From positions 1 through 11,805 of the forward strand of contig CAZTZK010000027.1 in NCBI GenBank assembly GCA_964618065.1: a stretch of DNA of 11,805 nt. The letters are read 5' to 3'. The position numbers and the translations under genes were made by a program. Within the stretch, counting starts at the first letter, position 1; the number at the start of each line of letters is the position of its first letter. The notes under the pieces are model-generated. The model was not told the origin of the DNA, ran no database searches, and saw only the letters and a list, made by a program, of their open reading frames with translations. Positions 8,101 through 11,805 of the stretch are shown piece by piece. Source of the stretch: M55B174 sp964618065. GTDB lineage: Bacteria; Patescibacteriota; Minisyncoccia; CAIUEV01; JAHKAQ01.

Positions 8101-9118
8101 TAAGCAAGGACGACAAAAAATTGAAAAACAAATTTATCAAAAATTAGAAGAGGCACTGATTAAAAAACTAAATTTCTTGGTAAATAAAGGCGAGGAAGAT
8201 CCAGAAAAATCTGGTCACTTATTGAAAGCTTATCAACTAGCAGCTCCTTTCACTACCTTTAAAGATATGGGGAAACAAACCGGTGTTATCTTTTATACTA
8301 CTGCCGGATATACTTCTACCACTGATCCGTTAACTGGTTGGCGAAAGAATATTTATATCAGTAATTCTTTGCCAATTGATGAACCGAGAAAAGGGAATGG
8401 AAAGTATATTAAAGGAGAAATTCAGAAGTTTAAAAAAATTGCTTGGGATGAAGAAAAACAAAGTTATTTTTTTGAATATGTCCCAAAAGATTTCGGAAAA
8501 AGTGAAATTTCAAAAACTCAAACAATTTATGCTAATGTCACCCGACTGCAAGGCAGGAAAAATGATTCAGGATATTGGGAAATAAAACCGGTAAATCCAA
8601 ATAATTTATTGAAAGACCTTTTTCAGAAATTTAATTTTAAATTGAAAGGAGATATAAAAAAACAAATAGAAAAAAAAGAAGGAGATGGGGAATTAATTGA
8701 AAATAAAGAACTTGATGGTGAAAAAAGGAATTTTTATAAATCTTTAGTTTATTATTTGAATTTAATTTTACAAATCAGAAACAGTTCGTCGGCAAGATGG
8801 ATTGAAAATGAAAAAGAAGAAATTAAAAAAGAAGGCAAAGAAGCGGATTTCATTCAATCACCAGTTTATCCATTTTTTGCTACGAAATGTAAAGACTATA
8901 ACGTTGAAGAAAATTTTGCAGGATTTGAGGAAAAGATAATCTTAAACAATAAAAATAAAAAAAGAATCTTGGAAGAATTTAATGGTGATGCAAATGGAGC
9001 ATACAATATCGCGCGAAAGGGAATTTTGATTTTAAAAGCAATTAAGAAGAGCAAGGAGAAACCTAATTTATACATCTCTAACACCGATTGGGATAATTTT
9101 GCACAAAGAAAAAAATAA
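5105..9118 (+). CDS. cas12a: Cas12a (Cpf1), type V-A CRISPR effector nuclease
   Basis: RNA-guided DNA endonuclease of 1337 aa, normal length for the family. It processes its own crRNA and cuts both target strands with one RuvC site. The N-terminus FKNFTNLYELSKTLRFEL (7-24) is the canonical WED-I opening and fixes the start. REC lobe spans about 30-575. The WED-II/PAM-interacting region has KLNFEKGNLLGGWAESPKGN, with W625 and K630 (the PAM-reading lysine by alignment from memory). WED-III has NLHTSYFKMLF with H810, the crRNA-processing histidine. RuvC-I is IIGIDRGEKHLAYYS (D908), the bridge helix begins DARKSW (953-958), RuvC-II is VVFEDLNFGF (E993), and RuvC-III is GDANGAYNIARKG (D1295). The Nuc domain keeps R1225 (QIRNSSS) and D1248 (DFIQSPV), but the segment between them is longer than in AsCas12a and the part after SPV is divergent. 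Codon use is strongly A-rich (9 G/C in 60 bases at 6481-6540). Catalytically intact as far as can be seen. Confidence 0.98.
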   Translation: MKKQSVFKNFTNLYELSKTLRFELRPVGKTTNLLKKNEVFEKDKTIDNAYQQAKFYFDKLHQRFIEKSLQNIKLDFSEYEKLFFKKRELQRQKNNSKEIQNKTKKLYREMDKLRIQIAGGKIDKKEIIGKFNETGEEWKKDYQGKELGFNKSDLKQKGYNFILSSGVLKILKYEFPKKKDQEFQNEGYPSLFIRESEGSRNQVYIFDKFDGFIGYLDKFQKTRENMYSEKADGTAIANRIINENLQKFLENKIHFKELGKENVDFSKEIEVDLKGKTLNDIFSLEFYNQCLLQDDINFYNKIIGGETKELENGEKQSFKGLNQIINEYRQQHKNDEDFLKSKFYLFKLLDKQILGEIEKEKQLIEVDENGKDNLFDRLKEFIKENKLKIKEADVLFKDFTRGEYNEELGKIYISSKAINTISRKWFQDSYAFEILLPQKSKKDEKGIVKLKDFISILEIKNVLNDEIKSKDIYKKDYQDCIDEQKTNFEKFITIWNRELESLFKDEINKAKKVKRIGYQNALREVEKLSKDFDSKDSKNIEIIKNYADASLRIFQMMKYFALEKEKKKNPENLEAGDFYVEFEKYYNDYQIIKYYNAFRNFLTKKPYSENKIKLNFEKGNLLGGWAESPKGNAQFNAYILRKNQSYFLGVTNFSKVLDTNNAKKYSDEIKNISNGYYEKMNYKQLKSTSIYGSSYEKRYKSKYAGDKNQYSDKELIKRIKEILKLQVKYFPNLKKFINKNYRNKNDLAKDLGNEQFYNINFDEKVSLDYVEKGRYKINRGEKYLYLFQIYNKDFSKDRGEKSKNKKENLHTSYFKMLFDKNNFKKSLFKLSGGGEIFFRPSSIEKIKEKRNFPKEIIRNKRYSDDKYLFHFPIKINSGKGKKGNREFNQETNQKLFKQIDDINIIGIDRGEKHLAYYSVINQNGEIIDQGSFNKINGHDYHKKLDEREKERMDARKSWKSIRNIRELKQGYISQVVRKIADLIIEYNAIVVFEDLNFGFKQGRQKIEKQIYQKLEEALIKKLNFLVNKGEEDPEKSGHLLKAYQLAAPFTTFKDMGKQTGVIFYTTAGYTSTTDPLTGWRKNIYISNSLPIDEPRKGNGKYIKGEIQKFKKIAWDEEKQSYFFEYVPKDFGKSEISKTQTIYANVTRLQGRKNDSGYWEIKPVNPNNLLKDLFQKFNFKLKGDIKKQIEKKEGDGELIENKELDGEKRNFYKSLVYYLNLILQIRNSSSARWIENEKEEIKKEGKEADFIQSPVYPFFATKCKDYNVEENFAGFEEKIILNNKNKKRILEEFNGDANGAYNIARKGILILKAIKKSKEKPNLYISNTDWDNFAQRKK

Positions 9119-9138
9119 GTTCTAACCTCTTCAATTTC

Positions 9139-9187
9139 TAGACAAAACAGCATATTCATACTAGAGTATGCTGTTTTGTCTATTTTT
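9139..9187 (+). terminator. Strong intrinsic terminator between cas12a and cas4
   Basis: TAGACAAAACAGCATA (9139-9154) pairs without mismatch with TATGCTGTTTTGTCTA (9167-9182), a 16-bp stem that can extend inward by three pairs (U-G, U-A, C-G), leaving a 6-base loop. A run of five T follows at once (9183-9187). This is the best terminator in the window. It begins 21 bp after the cas12a stop and ends 18 bp before the cas4 ATG, so it should limit read-through from the effector into the adaptation genes. Confidence 0.9.
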
Positions 9188-9205
9188 AATCCACTCTTAC
9201 TAATT

Positions 9206-9751
9206 ATGTATTACGATTACATTCAGATTTCTAAAATAAACGATTTTCTTTTTTGCCCTCATTCACTTTATTTCCATAGTGTTTATGAAGATTTTGACAG
9301 TGTAAATTATAAAGCTAGGCCTCAAGTAGCCGGTAAATTAATTCATAAAACAATTGATCAAAGAGGATACAGCGATAGGAAAAATATTTTACAAGGCATG
9401 GAAATATTCAGTGAAAAATATGAAATTATTGGCAAAATAGATATTTATAATGCTAAAAATAGGGAGCTTATAGAGCGCAAGAAAAAAATTAGAAAGATTT
9501 ATGAAGGTTATTTATTTCAACTTTATGCTCAAAAGATTTGTCTTGAGGAAATGGGTTATAAAGTAGAAAAATTAAGCCTTTATTCTTTTGATGATAATAA
9601 AAAATATAACGTTAAGTTTTCTAAAGAAGAATTCAAACGCTTTAAGAAAATAATTAAAAGAATAAAAAGCTTTGATCCCTTGCTAAGTATAAAACAAGCT
9701 AATCAAAAGAAATGTAATAATTGTATCTATAAAGAACTTTGTAGAAAATAA
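9206..9751 (+). CDS. cas4: Cas4 exonuclease, spacer-acquisition factor
   Basis: RecB-family nuclease of 181 aa with a 4Fe-4S cluster. It trims and orients prespacers by their PAM before Cas1-Cas2 integration. All four cluster cysteines are seen: C17 (FLFCP) and C170, C173, C179 (CNNCIYKELC). The nuclease core shows H47 (GKLIHK), D79 (GKIDIY), E90 and K92 (ELIERKKK), and Q105 (FQLYAQ). The ATG at 9206 gives MYYDYIQISKINDFLFCP, the usual Cas4 opening. A longer frame from a TTG at 9176 would start inside the terminator stem and add ten residues without family support. No Shine-Dalgarno sequence is seen, and the start is only 18 bp past the terminator, so its promoter must lie very close or inside cas12a, or it depends on read-through. 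The stop is two bases from cas1. Confidence 0.95.
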   Translation: MYYDYIQISKINDFLFCPHSLYFHSVYEDFDSVNYKARPQVAGKLIHKTIDQRGYSDRKNILQGMEIFSEKYEIIGKIDIYNAKNRELIERKKKIRKIYEGYLFQLYAQKICLEEMGYKVEKLSLYSFDDNKKYNVKFSKEEFKRFKKIIKRIKSFDPLLSIKQANQKKCNNCIYKELCRK

Positions 9752-9753
9752 TT

Positions 9754-10722
9754 ATGATTCAATTACCTGATTTTAAGCAAAAACAAATCTTATTTTTTAA
9801 TGCAGCAGATTTGAAATCGTGCGATCTAAAACTTCGTAATGAGAATATTTTGATATTGGAAGCCGGAAAAACTAAAGATAAAATCCCTGCTAATCGTCTG
9901 TTGGCAATTTTTGTAATAGGTGATACGACTATAACCAGTAAGCTTATCCAAAAACTGACTCGTGTGGGTGCTTCTTTATTTTTATTAAAGAGAAATCTAG
10001 AAACGTACGCTACTATTGGTTCTTATGCGGAGGGGAATTATCTTCTAAGACAGAAACAATATCACTTATCTGAAGAGAGAAAATTTATTATTGGGAAAAA
10101 AATTGTTAAAAATAAATTAATTAATCAATTAGCATTGCTTCGTAGTGCCGGAATAAAAAAAATAAATAAAAGAAGTCTTGTTAATTGTAAAAACAATTTT
10201 AAAAATAAAATTAAAAAAGCGGATGACATTTCAACTTTGCGTGGAATTGAAGGTTCTGTGGGGCGAGATTATTTTAGGGCTTATTTTTCAAAAATTGGAT
10301 GGTATAAACGTGTTCCTCGTGGAAAAATTGATGAGAATAATATATTGCTTGATATGGGATATAATTTTCTATTCCATTTTACCGATTCTCTTTTACGTTT
10401 ATATGGCTTTGATACTTATAAAGGCGTCTATCACCAATTGTTTTTTCAAAGGAAATCTTTGTCTTGCGATATGATGGAGCCCTTCCGATGTATAATTGAT
10501 AGAGCATTATTTAAAATGTATAGATTGAAACAATTTAATAAAAAAGATTTTATAGAAAGAAAAGGACAATATTATTTATCATATAAAAATAGTGATAAGT
10601 ATGCGAAAATTTTTTTGAAAGAAATTCTACGGTATAAAAAAGAAATATACAATTATGTGCGCGATTATTATTATTTTACACTTAATGATGAAGGGGAAAT
10701 ACGAGAATTTTTAATACGTTAA
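9754..10722 (+). CDS. cas1: Cas1 integrase
   Basis: Metal-dependent CRISPR integrase of 322 aa, which joins new spacers to the leader-proximal repeat in a complex with Cas2. The catalytic triad is visible: E166 in LRGIEGSVGRDYF, H227 in KGVYHQLFF, and D239 in SCDMMEPFR (with E242 next to it). The N-terminal beta domain (about 1-85) contains the family-like LLAIFVIGDTTITSKLIQ segment, with the helical domain following. Length is normal. It starts two bases after the cas4 stop and ends ten bases before cas2, so cas4-cas1-cas2 are surely one transcript. Confidence 0.97.
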   Translation: MIQLPDFKQKQILFFNAADLKSCDLKLRNENILILEAGKTKDKIPANRLLAIFVIGDTTITSKLIQKLTRVGASLFLLKRNLETYATIGSYAEGNYLLRQKQYHLSEERKFIIGKKIVKNKLINQLALLRSAGIKKINKRSLVNCKNNFKNKIKKADDISTLRGIEGSVGRDYFRAYFSKIGWYKRVPRGKIDENNILLDMGYNFLFHFTDSLLRLYGFDTYKGVYHQLFFQRKSLSCDMMEPFRCIIDRALFKMYRLKQFNKKDFIERKGQYYLSYKNSDKYAKIFLKEILRYKKEIYNYVRDYYYFTLNDEGEIREFLIR

Positions 10723-10732
10723 AAAATAGCAG

Positions 10733-11011
10733 ATGATAATTGTCTCTTATGATTTTGAAGATGATAAAGCCAGAAATCGCTTTTCAAAATTCTTAGAAAA
10801 ATATGGTCACCGAATACAGTATTCTGTCTTTGAAATACACAATAGTCAGAGGATATTGCAAAATATTCTAACTGAGATAGAATTAAAATATAAAGATAAT
10901 TTTACTGGAGCAGATAGTATTATAATTTTTCGTTTTTGTGAAAGTTGTAAGAAAAAAGTAAGAAGGTATGGATATGCGAAGTATGAAGAAGAGGATCTTA
11001 TTTTTATTTAA
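10733..11011 (+). CDS. cas2: Cas2, structural partner of Cas1
   Basis: Small ferredoxin-fold protein of 92 aa that bridges two Cas1 dimers during spacer integration. The first strand MIIVSYDF carries the conserved D7, followed by the typical RNRFSKFLEKYGHRIQYSVFEI (residues 14-35; key parts R14, G25, Q29, S31, F33). A CESC pair (C69, C72) follows the IIIFRF strand, as in many Cas2 proteins. The start is ten bases after the cas1 stop, without a Shine-Dalgarno sequence. It is the last gene before the leader. Confidence 0.96.
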   Translation: MIIVSYDFEDDKARNRFSKFLEKYGHRIQYSVFEIHNSQRILQNILTEIELKYKDNFTGADSIIIFRFCESCKKKVRRYGYAKYEEEDLIFI

Positions 11012-11174
11012 TTAGGTACCTTTACAATTTTAAAAAAGTATAAGTTTAAATGGGCCTAAGAAAAATGTAAAACCCGCGTTTCAATATTTGAGATTTGCTA
11101 TTTTTAAGCCAAAAAGTCGTAGTTACTTCAAGTTTCTATTTGTATCTTTTTGGCTTAAGGAAGCATTTTTGGCT
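11012..11174 (+). promoter_or_regulatory. CRISPR leader
   Basis: The 163 bp between cas2 and repeat 1 are gene-free and AT-rich, on the correct side of the array for the handle direction, so this is the leader that holds the array promoter and integration signals. I see no clear -35/-10 pair. It contains a 13-bp inverted repeat and a weaker outer arm that matches the start of repeat 1. TTTTTGGCT is repeated at 11147-11155 and 11166-11174, the second copy ending exactly at the leader-repeat junction, which makes it a candidate Cas1-Cas2 anchoring motif. Confidence 0.7.
11104..11158. repeat. 13-bp perfect inverted repeat in the leader
   Basis: TTAAGCCAAAAAG (11104-11116) is the exact reverse complement of CTTTTTGGCTTAA (11146-11158), with 29 bases between. 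There is no T-run after it, so it is not a standard terminator. The loop holds AGTTTCTATTTGTAT (11131-11145), which looks like a decayed Cas12a handle. Nested outside are TGCT/AGCA (11096-11099, 11162-11165) and TATTTGAGA (11085-11093) against TCTCAAATA (11174-11182, last leader base plus the start of repeat 1). Confidence 0.75.
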
Positions 11175-11805
11175 CTCAAATAGACCTATTAAATTTCTAC
11201 TTTTGTAGATATTATATAATCTTTTTCCATTTTCAACTCAAATAGACCTATTAAATTTCTACTTTTGTAGATATGTGCTAGTAGCATTGTTTTTTACATC
11301 TCAAATAGACCTATTAAATTTCTACTTTTGTAGATATGACGAATATGTTAAAAATGTAGACTCAAATAGACCTATTAAATTTCTACTTTTGTAGATTAAT
11401 TCCCCACTTTTTTTATCTCAGCTCAAATAGACCTATTAAATTTCTACTTTTGTAGATAGCCGTTAGGAGATAGGATTGCGGAACTCAAATAGACCTATTA
11501 AATTTCTACTTTTGTAGATTCGTCTAATTCTTCACGCATTTTTTCCTCAAATAGACCTATTAAATTTCTACTTTTGTAGATAAATAGACTCTACTCATTA
11601 CATTCTAGCTCAAATAGACCTATTAAATTTCTACTTTTGTAGATGGCAAGTCTTGGTTAAGGAGATACTGCTCTCAAATAGCCCTATTAAATTTCTACTT
11701 TTGTAGATAGATTAGAGCAGTCAATAATAATGGCTCAAATAGACCTATTAAATTTCTACTTTTGTAGATTTCATACATTGAGCCAAGATGTGTGTCTCAA
11801 ATAGA
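11175..11805 (+). CRISPR. Type V-A CRISPR array, truncated by the window end
   Basis: Ten full 36-bp repeats start at 11175, 11237, 11300, 11361, 11422, 11484, 11546, 11609, 11673 and 11734; an eleventh begins at 11796 and is cut after 10 bp. The ten spacers are 26, 27, 25, 25, 26, 26, 27, 28, 25 and 26 bp. Repeats open with CTCAAATAGACC and end with AATTTCTACTTTTGTAGAT, the Cas12a handle with its TCTAC-TTTT-GTAGA hairpin, so crRNAs are read left to right with each spacer after its handle. Repeat 9 differs at one base (A to C at 11682); the other nine are identical. The repeat's 5' half also holds the near-palindrome AATAG-AC-CTATT. No spacer match within the window was noticed by eye. Confidence 0.99.

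Noticed and set aside
8896..9159. Reverse-strand frame over the end of cas12a
   Set aside because: Antisense to RuvC-III of cas12a and to the terminator; no independent support.
9176..9205. Longer cas4 starting at TTG 9176
   Set aside because: The start would lie inside the terminator stem and adds residues absent from the family; the ATG at 9206 gives the usual N-terminus.
10178..10474. 98-codon frame inside cas1
   Set aside because: Overlaps the catalytic part of cas1 in another frame and has no family features.
11582..11608. Spacer 7 beginning AAATAGAC like the repeat
   Set aside because: Eight matching AT-rich bases can occur by chance; the rest of the spacer is unrelated to the repeat.

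Overview
This window comes from an AT-rich bacterial genome and holds a nearly complete type V-A CRISPR-Cas locus beside a cluster of accessory genes. All genes are on the + strand. Lineage can only be inferred. The Cas12a resembles, from memory, those of candidate-phylum (CPR) bacteria such as Peregrinibacteria and Parcubacteria. Most starts lack a Shine-Dalgarno sequence, and the reading frames close normally under the standard bacterial code. No rRNA, tRNA or housekeeping marker is present to settle it.

Region 1 (1-2319) is toxin-antitoxin and Fic territory. An HTH-Panacea (DUF4065) antitoxin overlaps a RelE-fold toxin. A short, very AT-rich operator region with several symmetric repeats follows, then a class II Fic AMP-transferase with a C-terminal DNA-binding domain.

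Region 2 (2320-5104) holds a PD-(D/E)XK nuclease-like protein of the NucS/DUF91 type and a membrane-anchored DUF2939-DUF4352 protein, which ends in a clear hairpin terminator. Two diverged copies of a 52-bp intergenic element (2472-2523 and 4975-5026, 43/52 identical, same orientation) bracket these two genes. One copy lies just upstream of the nuclease gene and the other just upstream of cas12a.

Region 3 (5105-11805) is the CRISPR locus: cas12a, a strong 16-bp-stem terminator, cas4, cas1, cas2, a 163-bp leader and a CRISPR array that runs off the window. Ten full 36-bp repeats and the first 10 bp of an eleventh are visible, with ten spacers of 25-28 bp. The repeats end in the canonical Cas12a crRNA handle, so the array is read in the same direction as the cas genes. 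Cas4-Cas1-Cas2 would acquire spacers, and Cas12a would process its own crRNA (no tracrRNA is needed) and cut target DNA with its single RuvC site. All expected catalytic residues are visible.

The features most worth a second look are the terminator that separates the effector from the adaptation genes, the nested inverted repeats of the leader (the outer arm pairs with the start of repeat 1), the enlarged and divergent Nuc-domain segment of Cas12a, the duplicated intergenic element, and the operator-like palindromes before fic.
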